Shown one piece after another: positions 34,055 through 46,791 of a stretch of DNA of 64,000 nucleotides. Both the position numbers and the translations under genes were made by a program. Source of the DNA: Chrysaora quinquecirrha (taxonomy: Eukaryota > Cnidaria > Scyphozoa > Semaeostomeae > Pelagiidae); assembly GCA_014526335.1 (NCBI GenBank), contig JACTAT010000036.1, forward strand, positions 1,775,000 to 1,838,999, in the 5' to 3' direction. The notes under the pieces were generated by a model. That model ran no database searches and had not been told where the DNA came from. It worked only from the letters and a program-made list of their open reading frames with translations. How positions within the stretch are numbered: position 1 is the stretch's first letter; every line of letters starts with the position of its first letter.

Positions 34055-37000
34055 TTAAGCACTAAGAAGCACGAACGCTAGGAGCGTAAACGCAACCAAG
34101 CCAGTTAAAGCTTTCAAATGATCTAAAATCAAATAGAAATCACATTTTACTTTATTATCTCTGTTCTAGCTCGCTACATTTCAACAAAAAATTCTGCACT
34201 CAACATTAAACATAAAAGTAAATGGGCTGCTGAAAGAGATACCATTTTCCACGAATAACTTTGAATACGTGGGGAATGTAACAACAAAATGCACAAGATT
34301 TATGGTCTATGTTGAATTCAGCTGTTTCAAAAGAATGTGAAAAGACGTGATGTTTCTTCCTAAGTTTTTTCCAGAAGGTACTCCCTGATATTATCTGACA
34401 CGTCCGTACCTGTGTGGGAGAGTATAACTTCGAGCATTCTGCAGCGTAGCGTCTCAAATCATGTTTCTTAGGATTTGCTTCAAAGCGTATTGAATTAAAA
34501 GACTTTGATGGTTTCTTGCTAAAACTTGCAAATAAGTTAAGGGTGCAATGAAAATTAAAGAAGGTGGTTAAAAAAACACAAATCAAACCCCCGTATTTGC
34601 GAGGAACAAAAGCGCCTTCTGGGGCTTCTTGAAAAGGTCGATTGGGACAAATACCATTACCACAATTGGCGTAATCGAATATCTCGGGAACCTAAGCTAT
34701 AAGGATCAATCTTAAATAGAAGAATACAAGACAACTTAAACAGGGCTTGACGACTTGACTTACAGTAAAAACTGTCTATTGCGAGCATGTGAGAAAGGTT
34801 ATCCTGTCTATTAAAGGGTAGAATGACGATTTTAAAGGATGCCCTGAGAAAGAGAGGTTGATCAAGTGTGCAAAGAATTCTCACTGTGGCACTTTGGCTT
34901 CTGATAAATCACTTGAGTCTAATGGTGAGCAGCCAACGGCGGCTATTCGTTTCTTAGCTAATATAGCTGTATAATAATTTACCTGCACTTGAGCATTCCT
35001 TGCAATCTTTTGGGCTGGTGCATGATTCTTGTCTCTCATACGTCACATTATTAGAATCAGGAACACATTGATATTGGACATTTGCGACAGAGCCTGAGCA
35101 GTTGCGTGTATTTGTGTATCTCTTTGACTGCCATCCACCACTTTGATCACAACATCCGCCATCTTTGCACGTCTTACTCCAAGAGGTCCATTCTAAAAGT
35201 ATCACAATCTAATTCTAAGAAAACGTACAAATTAACGAAGATATGAAAAGCTTAGACTCTACCCATTTAATCAGATATGATCCACTGAACCTGCATTTCT
35301 CAGAAGTTTTCGTTTGCAGTGGCGTCATCGAAAATCTTCTTTCAGAATTTCTTAACCTGTCGTTCAGTTTGTGAAAGCATATGATAACGAATGAAAACAA
35401 ATTGGATACGTTAAACATTGGCTTGGATACGGAAAGTGGAAAAAATGCATTTTTATTGGACAACATAATTCTTTTAAGCACTGTTGTAGTCTTTATGAGC
35501 GCAAGCGAAAATTGCTTACCAATTGAATTCTAGACAACGACCGGTCATATCCTTAGCTTGATTTTGGACATTTTAGCATTATTTGTTATAATCGTATAAC
35601 TACATTTGGGTCACCAAGATAGGAAGAAATTGGATTGTACATTTGCAAAGCGTTTGCGATTAATAAATCCCGTGGGGTGGGGGACTCTGTGCAGTTTGTA
35701 ACAGTTTTAAATGTTTTGGGTCTGAAATGTATGCAGTGGGTCACAACTCCACGTATATCTGACACGACAACAAATTTTTAATATCGTCTTTTTAGAAATA
35801 TTGGAAAAATACAGTTCAAGTAAAATATTTGTATATGAATTCTACAGCAAATGACTGAGTACTTTCTATGAAACAGAAAGGCGAGGAATAATAGATAAAA
35901 ACAACGACTTACGCCCTATCGTTGCAACTGTTGTTTGTGCTGGTACCGAAGTTGAGGGAGATGCTGTAGATTAAAAAAGATATCAATTTCAATGAAACAA
36001 TACCTGAATATTGGCAAGAAGCCTATAGCCTGAAATTTGATCACTTTCTCTTTCTCTGATCATTTCTAGGCAAAAGTTAATCTTGTGTATGTGGAATGAA
36101 TGAAAAAAATCCACAGTTATGTGGATGTAATTTAAGCATCCCAGCCAGAGCGTTACCGAACTAAGATTAATTTAGACGTGATCTTGAAATTGATTACACC
36201 GGGTGGGCCAAAAGAAGCCCCAAACTGAATAATTAATATAAAGTCTTTCCTGCCGCAAAATCTTACCAAACTTTAACCAGGTAAACTTCAATCTAATAAA
36301 CAACTTTTGTAGAAACTAAAAACCTTTACTGCCTTTGTGATCCCTTGCATAAATTATGTTAACTATGAAACATAAATTACAGCCTCAATTGGAGGCCAAC
36401 ACGTGTTCGGCAGGTTGTTTATATTTTTATGTAGCATTTGCAAAATAGCTTGGAAAGATTCGTTTCTTGTTTGTCGCTTCTAGTAGTTAAATAACACCTT
36501 TCTCTCACTGAGTAATTATTGAAATTCTCTCAAAATATTATAACACAGCTTTTGCCATGCTGATCTTTTCATAGTTTTTGATTGAATGAAAATACTGTTG
36601 ATTAATGTAAAAATTACCATTTTGAAAGCACTTACGAGAAATGGCTACTGTCATTGAAGTTGCGCTCTGCAAAGAAGCTGTGCTTTCCGATGCTGCACTT
36701 GTTGACGTACTGGTTGACGCCATTCCACTTGTTGCAGTTGTGGGAGTAGATGTTGTTGTTGAAGTTATGGCAGCAGTGGATGTTGTTATTGCAAGTGTGG
36801 AAGTAGATGATGTTGTCGTCATAGTTGCAGTAGTAGTTGATACTTCAGCTGCTAGAGAAGTAGTTGCTATTGCAGAGCTTGCCGATGCAGTTAATGATGA
36901 ACTCTCTGTAACAGCAATTAATGAAGTTGTAGAGGTACTTGCAGCAAGTGAAATGGTTGTTTCAGCTGAAGATGTTGCAGCAAGTGAAATGGTTGTTTCA

Positions 37001-37218
37001 GCTGAAGATGTTGCAGCAACTAAAGTGGTTGTTTCAGATGAAGATGTGGCAACTGAAGTTTCTGTTGGAATTGCTGTAGAGGTTTCCATTATGGGTATAG
37101 ATGTGGTACTCTCTGTGAAAGCGATCATCGTGGTAGTTTGAGCTGATATTAACAAAGGCAGCAAAATGATGTTAATCATTGTCACAATTGCGAATGCTTT
37201 TGTTGTCTGAGAAACCAT
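34055..37218 (-). CDS. Secreted mucin-like protein with TSP1-like Cys-rich domain and hydrophobic C-terminal anchor (intact paralogue)
   Basis: Four minus-strand exons join in phase 1 throughout: 37218-36636, 35963-35913, 35192-34983 and 34110-34055, giving 900 nt and 299 residues. The start at 37218 places a signal peptide first (MVSQTTKAFAIVTMINIILL, ending ISAQ); an upstream in-frame Met at 37371 would bury it. Then comes a Thr/Ser/Ala-rich mucin-like region of about 170 residues with two near-identical SSAETTISLAAT units, a short Pro/Thr linker (PSPSTSVPAQTTVATIG), a Cys-rich TSP1-like module (WTSWSKTCKDGGCC ... QESCTSPKDCKEC) and a C-terminal hydrophobic stretch (ALTGLVAFTLLAFVLLSA) ending at the stop, as in GPI-anchored proteins. 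It has the same architecture and exon phases as the gene at 5243-8004. It is probably a surface glycoprotein; ligand and function are unknown. Confidence 0.75.
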
Positions 37219-40200
37219 GATCAATCTGGAAAACTGAAATTTACGAAGGGTGTTAAAATGGTTGTGGACAACGGAAAATAGCATATAGTGGTAAGTATTG
37301 AAGCAATAGGCCAGTAAAGGTACATTTACATAATTGCAAGATTTTGGAAGAGAGAGTACAAACGAGTACAAGAAAATGCGGAGAGAAAATTGCTAAAATT
37401 GTTGTTTTCCGCGATAAGACCCATCCAGTTTTGTTTGTTTAAAGCCAATGGTTCAGATTTGCCCATCTGGATTTGAAAGATTTGTTTCAATTTTCTCCAG
37501 TACGGTAGTAGGAAATTTTTATAGGAAATTTTTGCACTTGATATGTAATTTCCCCAAAGTCTCTTTATCAAGGCTGCAAATCCAACCTCCTTGTGCAAAA
37601 TACGATTCCACCTACAACTTCATCGCGGCATGGTTATTCTTCCAATGATTTGGACGTGAACCTAATGTAACAGCTTTTTCACTGACTTGCTTCAAGCCTT
37701 AAAGCAAATCTACGGATATGACAATTGTGAACGCCAGGTGCCTGGGCAGTCTATAAATAAACCATTGTCTCTTAGTAATGAACAGTAAACTGCTTCTGTT
37801 GTACAGGAGGAAAAACACTCGCGTTCAAGGTGAGTATTTACACCCTCCGTCGTTTATTACGATCCTATACCATACAAAGTTTCAAGCTGTAAAATTAACA
37901 TCTTGAAAACCAGAGGAACGAAACTCGGCCTTATTATGCAGGTGTTCAACCCGAATCTGCCGTCGAAATTTTCGAAGGGAAAATTTCGAAGGGAAAATTT
38001 TAGAGAGTCTTGAAAAGGAGGCCCTCAGTTGAAAAATGTAGCTACAGCATATGCGTAGATAATACGGGTGCATTTTCTTATTTTATGAACAACTCAAAAT
38101 TTGAATAATTGATTAACAACTTATGAAATACACTAAATAGAAGAAGTAATTATGTAATTTTGACTTTAAAACTTGATTTCCTGAAAAAAATCAAAGCAGT
38201 TCTTTCTTTTGAATGCAGCAATTATTTGCGATTTGCACATCAGACATTCTTAAACAAAAGCGCCAGATAAAACATAGGGGCCCTATGGGCATGTTCGAAG
38301 AACGACTCTGGTTGAATATAGCTATTTCGGTCAAATGATGAAAGATGTTTATCGGTATGCACAACGATGATGATAATGATTATGATGATAATGATGGTTG
38401 TTATGATGATGATGTTGATGAACACGATGATCATGATGCTGGTTGGTAGGGGTGATTGTGGTTGTATGGTGGGTATGGTGGTGGTGGTAGAGGTGGTTGT
38501 GGTGCTGAATGGGTGGCTGTGGTGGTTGTGATAGGGGTGATCGTGGTGATGGCTGTAGGGGTGGTTGTGGTGGTGGTGATAGGGGTGGTCGAGGTGATGG
38601 TTGTAGGGGTGGTTGTTGTGGTGGTGATAGGGGAGGTCGAGGTGATGGTTGTAAGGCTGGTTGCGGTTGTGGTGATAGATGTGATCATGATGCTGGTTGG
38701 TGGGGGTGACTATGGTGGTGGTGCCGTTCCTTTAGATGTTGCACACCGTCAATGATGGTGATGGTAATCATGATGATGATGATTATTATTATTATCATTA
38801 TTATTATTATTATGACGATTTTCATCGTGAGGATAATAATAATGACGATTTGTTTTGAAAACTGTTTTGAAATTGCCGCTCTTTGGCAAAACTCTTTGAT
38901 AAATGTTGAGAATGCGTGAAATGTCATTTACCAAAGCAAAGTGGCAATTTTCCAGTTCCATGAAGTATAAACAAGGATGAGTCAATCATCACATGACCTC
39001 AGATTGACAAAAGTGCTTGCAGGCCGCGATTGTGAACAACTGACCGCAAATTGCGCATCAATGGCCGAGACGATGGCCCTAATAGCATTATTGATAATGG
39101 TCCTATTGTTACACGTTTTCCATTGTTCAAGCGTTGGTTAGTTGGTGAGTTAGTAAATGAGTGAGTGACATCCACCCCACACCAACATGTTCGAATTCTT
39201 CGAACATAAAAAGGCAGGAACAGGAAGGCTATTTTCTGGGATAATGATTCTCCTTCGCGCACGATCGCAGTACAGTACGCAATGATGGAATATAAACAGC
39301 TGGTTTTTGTATATAGTGTAAACAGGGCCTATTTTGGTTTTTGTTGTTAACCATTCTTTTATCTCAAAGAACGTCCTTAGAAAAGAGCCCTACCCTCCTG
39401 TTGACTTTAATCAAAGTAAGGAGTGAAATGCCATTGTGGCGCATATACTTTGACACTAGACATGCTTCCCAAACCCCAAACTTTCGCTCACATTGAATTG
39501 AATTGATGTTGTTATTCTTCGTTAGTCAGGGACGTGTTTCCTTTTATCATCTGACAGTGGCAGCTCACTCCAACAAATTTACGCACCAATCAGAGAGCAG
39601 AATTTCGAAACAAGCATTCTGATTGGCCGATTACCATGCTCATGGGGTTCAGTTATTTCTTGAAAAACATATTCACTTCAAGGGGCAGCAGTCATATTTC
39701 AAGTTCAAAATGACAGGATTGACAGGATGAGATCTAGTAGTAGTAGTCATCAGAGCGTTTGAGGTGCACATTGCTTGGCCTGGCATGTAAGCCTATAAGC
39801 TAGGAATTAAACCAGAAAAATAAAAAAAGTTGAAATTTTGTCGAAAACACGCATATTTGGAGGAGTGAGACAGAATACACGTGTTTTTCTTACAAGAACC
39901 ACCTTTTATAAGACACACCAGGCTGAAAATTTAGGTTTAAGATTAACACAAGAAACGTTCACCAGTGTGAAGCTCTTTCCTATAAACGTATTTTAAACAT
40001 GTTTTTGAGAAGGGTAGGGGGTGATAAATAAGTGAAAAAGCACTTCAAAAGTAAGAAGCAGACAGGCTAAAATCAAAGCCAAGTGTTCCCATAAGAAAAC
40101 ATAGCAACGCTATCGCTATGTCCGAAGGACCATAATAATAATCATCATTACCATTATCATAATCGTTATCCTTATTGTCAGCATTATCATCATCATCAAC

Positions 40201-41678
40201 ATCATCATAATCATCACCAACGCCGATCAACGCAACAGTAGTCATTATGTCATTTTCTTCTTTGTCATTGATATCATCATCAACATTCTTTATGGTAATA
40301 GCGACCAATCAGTTTTAAGAAGCATAAGCAGAGATTTGTGTGGGACTTCGAGAATCTTCTCGACAAAAACCTAGTCACGTCTCAGTAAATGTCTCGTGAA
40401 ATTTCTCTCCAAATATTTCCATAACGCAGTTGGCTGCTCTCATTACTCTCGGGATTTTGCCACTAAATATCCAATTATGCTATAAGGATCTTGAATATTC
40501 TGAAACCACAAGCTAAAATTGAAATTTGGCAACAATATCCAGAACGCAACAAACGACTCCACTCTGCACGATGATAAATTACTCTATTATGCAAATGGCT
40601 TCGAGAATTTTCTGATTGGACGAAAAAACCTAATTATCTAAATAAGAACTTCGACAACTTCTGTCAAATATTCGGCCACTATGAATCATCTACTTGTTTA
40701 CAAATTCCGTAATTGCTGCTCACCTAATTTGTTCAATGACGACCAATTACGGCAACTTCAAAGTTTAGTTCTTCGCATTTGTGGTTTATCTATTGTTACA
40801 TTTTGGCAGAAAAAGCGTCTGTGTGTCTATGGATGGATACATACATACATAGCTACATGCGTACATAGCTACAAAGTAGTATGTAAGCTTGAATTCAATG
40901 CGAGTATGTTGTCTTATTTTGCTTATGATAGTTATTTCTACTTTGTATTTTACAATTTTGTACTTCGTATCTTAAGTAACTTTATTTGTTAGTTAAGTAC
41001 GTTTAAATTGTAAAATACCAGACCCCCAGAGGGTGATGTATTAATGAAATTGAAATTGAAATTGAAATTGCGTTCCACAAACACCCTCTCATTATGTCCT
41101 TCGGACATAAAAAGCGTGTAGCTCGGACCTTGGACACTTCAAGAAGGCCTTTTGCATTCAGCTTTGTGATTAACTCTTTTTAATTGGCGCTATCTTTACG
41201 CTATTCAAATTAGATGTGAAAAGGAAGAGAAGCTGTTTCTGTAGGTAAAGACTACTCATATTCACAAACACGGCAAGCGGCAAATATAACATAGAGGGAA
41301 GAACTTAACTGAAACGGGAAACAACTGAAATAGCAAATATCTTGAACTTCAATTAATATTTGTAATGTACCTACAGAACATTTTGTGTATATCTTTACTA
41401 CTTGTACAGAGTGGAATTTGATTTAGATTTTTGGAATTTTGTAGCTAAGTTCTGACATTGAGGTTTAAACTATCTGATTTTCTCGATTTTGAGTTGATGT
41501 GAAAAAGACGCAGTACACCGCTCTCAAATTTTATAAGTAAACTATACTTGTAATTTCATGTTACTTCACTAACAAAATATTCATGATTGAAAGGGACGCA
41601 CCGTATAGCTGAACCGGAATCATATTTAAATGTCCATATTTGTTTGCTATTTTTGCTTAGAAGCCCTCAACAATTATA
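37219..41678. other. Intergenic tract with trinucleotide-rich low-complexity blocks
   Basis: No gene is supported. GATGAT, GGTTGTGGTGGT and ATTATT arrays fill 38360-38830, and CATCAT arrays fill 40125-40290. A small repeat with CCAATCAGA and TCTGATTGG at its ends lies at 39586-39627. Long open frames inside the arrays are products of repetition. Confidence 0.55.
38360..38830. repeat. Low-complexity GATGAT / GGTGGTTGTGGT / ATTATT tract
   Basis: A trinucleotide-based array: GATGAT (38360-38440), a degenerate 30-bp block built from GATAGGGGTGGTCGAGGTGA and GGTTGT words (38515-38690), and then ATTATTATT. The middle block repeats at least four times. Confidence 0.9.
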
Positions 41679-42285
41679 CAGGGTGGCCCAAAAAAGGGAC
41701 CCCCTTAGGTAAATAATTTCTGAATAAATTTTCTCAAGGAGGAATTTTATAAAATTTATACCAGGTAATATTCAAGTCAAGTGCGCTATCGTGTAGAAAT
41801 ATGTTGGTGATAAGAGCTTCCACCTCGGCGCAATGGGACATTAAATTCATGGTGTCCAAAAACCAGCTGTTTATATTCCATAATTGCGTACTGTACTGCG
41901 ATCGTGCGCGAAGGAGAATCATTATCCCAGAGAAAATGGTCACGAACATTGATGTATGGTCAGTCATATTAGAGAAGTGCATTGAGCAGGATTGAGGACA
42001 TTTTGAATATCATTTGACTGAAAGAATGAGTTATCGATTTTTCTGTTTTGTTGCGGAAGGATTACGTAAGGGTATAAAGTTGCATATATTGTTAAAGTAC
42101 ATTTTTGGATTGTAAAGTTTTAAAGTCAATTTATTCAAAGATACTAACCCATATCATCATGCTATTTACATGAAATATCTCACTTGAGCTGAATATTATG
42201 TAGTATTAATTTCATGAAATTCCAATTTAAGAATGAATTATTTATAAATTATTTAGTTAGGGAGTCCCTTTTTTGGGCCACCCTG
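41679..42285. repeat. DNA-transposon-derived element with CAGGGTGGCCCAAAAAAGGG ends
   Basis: The left end CAGGGTGGCCCAAAAAAGGG and the right end CCCTTTTTTGGGCCACCCTG are perfect 20-bp inverted repeats that continue imperfectly to about 45 bp (AAATAATTT words on both sides). It is 607 bp, with no transposase. The left flank is TA but the right flank is TT, so a mariner-type TA duplication is only suggested. Confidence 0.75.
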
Positions 42286-42296
42286 TTGGATATTAA

Positions 42297-43178
42297 CCCT
42301 ATCTGTACTGGGGTATTTTGGATCGACTTTGTACTGGGGGGGGGGGGGCGTTTTTCGACCCCCCTAGTTATCTTAGAAACTATACATGATAGGATAACCA
42401 AACTTGGTACAAAGTATCTCCTGGTAAGGGGCATTCTAAATATAGCTTTAAAATTTAATTAGTCACGTGACATGTTGCTAGGCAACGCGTTTTTGTTGAT
42501 TTTTCATGGAAAAGTAGCTTTTCCGTAAAAAGAGCTGTTTTTATAGAGAAATATCGTTATAAAGCAGTGCAAATTGTTTAAATTTGAAGAAGAAATGATA
42601 TTCTAGGCAATAGTTTCTAATTTTTAAGAAATCGGACGAAATTTTTACAAATAATCAACATTTTTTACTTCGTGTTTGGTACACTTAAAGTCGACGCTCA
42701 TTATTCTGATGAAATAGGCACGTTAATAGCCATAATTGTATATATCCTTGTTGCTTAGGGTTTGCCTTTTGCGTAAGAAGCATTTTTTGGAAATTTTACC
42801 ATTATAAGATTTATGACGTCATAAAGATGTATGACGTCATACATATAATAATTAATAAATAAGAAATAAAGTAAACAAACTATATATCATATAAAAGCCC
42901 TTGATTAGGCGAGTTCATTGGTGTATGTATCGTTCTAATTGGCCATCCAACTGCAGATTTATAAGTAGAAATGTGAATTTATTTGTGACTGCCTTCCAAA
43001 TATGGGCATCTTGTGGTCATGTGACTAATTTAATTGTACCAAACTTTATGTCATCATGTAGAGTATTAAATTTTAGTAATAGTCAGTAAGTTCTATACTT
43101 AAGAATGCCGCCGTTTTTATGCTACATAAGATTGTTTAGTAGGGGGGCGAAAAACGCCCCCCCCCAGTACAGATAGGG
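42297..43178. repeat. piggyBac-like MITE flanked by TTAA
   Basis: The ends CCCTATCTGTACTGGGG and CCCCAGTACAGATAGGG are inverted repeats. TTAA sits directly outside both (42293-42296 and 43179-43182), the hallmark duplication of piggyBac transposition. A second inverted block, GCGTTTTTCGACCCCCCTA near 42349-42367 and its complement near 43138-43157, lies just inside. The interior has two TGACGTCA palindromes. The 882-bp element is non-coding and starts 11 bp after the element at 41679-42285. Confidence 0.85.
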
Positions 43179-46100
43179 TTAAGTAAAATATTATCAAAAT
43201 ATTATCAAACTGTTGGATATTAAGTAAAAATCGTGTTGAAAAGAATTGCAAACTGAAAGTTTGTTGTTCATATTCCATGTCTTTTGCATGGGGTTTTGCT
43301 TTACTTTGCAAACATTTGAAAGCAAGTCTGACCTGACTACATGATAGTTTTATTGTCAGGCAACAGCAGAAAAAAATGAGCTGTATACTTCTTTTTATTT
43401 TGTATAAAAGTAACAAATTAATAGGCATTTCATACTATCAGATATTTAAATTTGATTCGAAAATTTCTCATTGGAAAGTCGAGTCGATTCGGAAACTCTG
43501 GCACAGTGTAAACACCCACCCCTATCCGATAAGAAAATCAAGAAGCTTCGAAAGCTATCGGGTATAGTGCAAACGGAGTCTTGGTTTATTTTTGGCTGTT
43601 GTAATTTACAAAAATTAGAATATTTTTAGGATTCAGAAATAAGAAACACAGCAAAATCTTGATGAGAGAGATTTCTGTCAGGAGTCGTCACATCTTTAGC
43701 GGAACAGAATAACGGAAACGAGGCAACAAATTCTAACCCATTTTCGCTGCAGGAAAAGGAAATGAGTCGTTAGTTTGAGCGCCCAAAAATTCAATTCGAT
43801 AGGGATGAGGACGACTCGTGTAGTAGCTAAGTCTACTTTCACACTACAATATCTAAATACTTTCGAAATGAATAAATTTGACTTGGCTGAAATTAAAATT
43901 GCATTTGTAGAAATTTCTTTTTTTTAAAGGTCCACCACGATCACAGTCCTTTTGCTGCTTTGCTGGTACACCAGTTTCAGCCCATGACCAGCACATCCTT
44001 TCCATTTTATTGAGAACCGTGTTAAAATTCACAGCGCTTTCGATTAGCAGTTGTGTGGGAAGTCAAAAGAACAGAATTCTAACTTATCCTTTGGCATGCA
44101 AAACGTGGTTATTTCATTACAAAACAAGGTGACGTTTGTGTGTGTTATGCTCACATGGCAACGAAGATAACGTAATCCGAAAAATAGCGGGCCGCAAATC
44201 TACCTGTTTCAAGTTTTAAGTGGAGAGAAAAGTTTTTTCTCTTTCACATAAGAATATGCATCAATGTACAAGTTCGATGGTCACGAGACTGTGAAATGAT
44301 GCCCAGCTGCTTCCATCATTTAAAAAGATGGTCCTTTGCGTTATATCAATTATCAGTTCACTTAAAAGGCACCTCGCTTTTCCAGTGAAAATTTAGTTAC
44401 AACGAGTTTCTATTCTCTTGTAAAATCAGTTTTTATTACGTAAAATTAGAATGTTCAAAACAAAAGCTTACAAGGATCAGTACATCGCTAGCAGTAACGC
44501 TAAGAGATGGGCGCCTTCAGTAAACAAACCATAGACAAACAAATCTGGGCTTTTTGGATCAAGGCTATAATAAAAACCTAGCTATTGGCTACTGCGTAAA
44601 AGCCGAGAGACAAATGAAAGTCGATGGAAAGATGATTGTTTCGTTTATGAAATTACATTTGCCATTTTAATCTGAATTTTCTGAGCGGCATTTTGTGTTT
44701 GCTCTGTTTCTCAGGGCAACAACCAAACTGACGCGAACCTAAAGGTTATAGTGAATCTTTAAGTATAAAAAAACTCGCAATTCGAGACGCGATGTACTTT
44801 CACGTAAAGCAGATCAACTGATCGAAAATAAGTTAAAACTTTCTGTCCAAATTGCATTTAAATTAACGTATGAAGCACCTTTTAAGGCCTAAAAGAAAGC
44901 TGAATGTTCATATGCTGGTTCTAGCCCACGCATTAGACATCCAACAACAATTTAAATGTAAAAAACAAGTAAGATGCTAATAATTTACATTAAATGTTAG
45001 TTTTGATACTTACTAACGCTTTAATTCAAAAATACAGAACAAGTTGAGATAATTCTTCTGTTTTGATCAAGACTTTCGAAAATCTGTACGGCAGCTGTAT
45101 TGCGGACGATTTTTCGCCAGTTGTTCTCTGTTCGCCTGTTTTATCTTGATCTCCGCTCAACCACAGAAACGAGCGTGCCGTTGTCACAACAACGGGTATC
45201 AACAAGTATTGAAACATAACGACATGAAGACAGGGTTCTTAAAATTTCAAAAAGTTCTTAATCAATTATGATATGGTTGAAGAGCACTAAATAAAAGGCT
45301 TTGAAATGTTTTCGATTTTCCAAAATGGCATTAACTGAGCTTTTGACAAAAGACGCAATAAATGAATTGCGACATAATGGATCTTTTAAGAATCGCTCAG
45401 TCATGGCTAATGCAAACAATACATGCTTAATACACGCTTCCCTGTTGCCTTCTTTTTCTTTTTTCACCAAGTCTATTACAATGCAACCAAGGGATATGAT
45501 TATCTCAAAAATTGTGCTCTTCTGCAGATACAGAATAGAGAGAGATTAAGTGTCTCTATTCCTATTTTGTGAATCTGTTGTGAAGTTTTCGTTAGATGCC
45601 GAGGATATGAGATCACGTTCACCTTGTTACTTATCACTTCTTTTCATTGGCTTTGAAAAATTTTTGGTAGGGGAGGGGAAGAAGTTTTTTAGCTCCACAT
45701 TTCAAAAACGAAATTTCAAGGGCGTATTTTTTTGGCAACCTTCTGTTTTTCGCAGACTCTCCGAATTTTGAAAACTGTATAGTCCGGGTGCTGGCGGCAT
45801 GACCTACTTGCAATTTCGGCGGGACTTTTAAAATTTGGATAAATGGGTTCATCATCGTACTAGAAATACGAATCTACCTGTTGGCCATGTTGAATTTTCT
45901 TGTGAGGCGCCCCCAACGCGATTTAATGTTTCGACTGAAGTAGGCCTGTTTTGCTTCGAAAGCGCCATTTTCTTTAACGATTTCAATAGAGATCACTGAG
46001 CCGAAGCACCAATCTAGACGCAAATCCAGGGGAACACTTACACTTTTTACAGCGTCGACGGGGGGTCCGCAAGAGAAATAAATGAAACTAAACACCAAAA

Positions 46101-46285
46101 CGTACGGAAAACTTAAAACCGGAGACTAATTTTTGCAAATAATATAATTGTCGAGTGTATGAAACCGACTGAAGCTTTTTAGATGCCCATATTATTTACA
46201 AGTAGTTCAAAATGAATCAAAATTGATTCGTGGTATGAAGCACAGTGTATATCATAGGGTCATATGGTTCCGTTCTATAAGAACA
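43179..46285. other. Intergenic tract, no gene recognised
   Basis: AT-rich with scattered short open frames; none has a domain, signal peptide or convincing splice context. Confidence 0.45.
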
Positions 46286-46791
46286 ATTTCGAAACAGGGC
46301 ATTTTTTAACATACAAAGTGGTTGGGCAATTCCCCACCAGCCCATCCAATTGCCCCACCAGTGGAACATTTTTGCCCCACCACTTGAATGCCCTTTTCAT
46401 TTAGTGAATTTTCATTCAGAAGCCAACTGGGATTGTAAATAAAGTTTTTGCTGCGATCATGAGTTTATCACCGCATTCGATGCAAACAGAGCGCATTGTC
46501 GTCAACCAAAATATCGTGACCAGTGACTCAAGATCTTCAATGACAGATGAAACCATTAGTTCTCGGTTATTCATTGCTTTGAATGGCATTGGGAAGGCAT
46601 ATAATGACCCAAGAGCTGCGGTTGCTTCAAGGACCGAAGATACCGGGAGCCAGACCTTCAAACTGACAGTTCTACTGTCTGTAGCAAAATTTGTAGAGTT
46701 CTGTTGATATCTTTTTAATCTGTAGATAAAGTGCCCTGTTTTCAAATGCCCCACCAGTGACAAATCCTTAAAAAATGCACTGTTTCGAAAT
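46286..46791. repeat. MITE-like element with ATTTCGAAACAG ends
   Basis: The left ATTTCGAAACAGGGCATTTT and right AAAATGCACTGTTTCGAAAT ends are inverted repeats of about 24 bp with one mismatch. ACA lies outside both ends, which could be a 3-bp duplication. Subterminal CCCCACCAG words occur on the left (46335-46385) and the right (46748-46757). It is non-coding. Confidence 0.6.

Noticed and set aside
36641..37141. 166-residue plus-strand open frame
   Set aside because: Antisense of the Thr/Ser/Ala-rich exon of the intact mucin/TSP1 gene; low complexity explains it.
38431..38755. Overlapping open frames on both strands in Gly/Val- or Thr/Pro-rich sequence
   Set aside because: Products of GGT/GTG trinucleotide arrays.
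43480..43585. Second Harbinger-like element (GTGTAAACACCC ... GTGCAAACGGAGTC)
   Set aside because: The end words resemble the 14777 element but no matching inverted end or TAA duplication could be placed.
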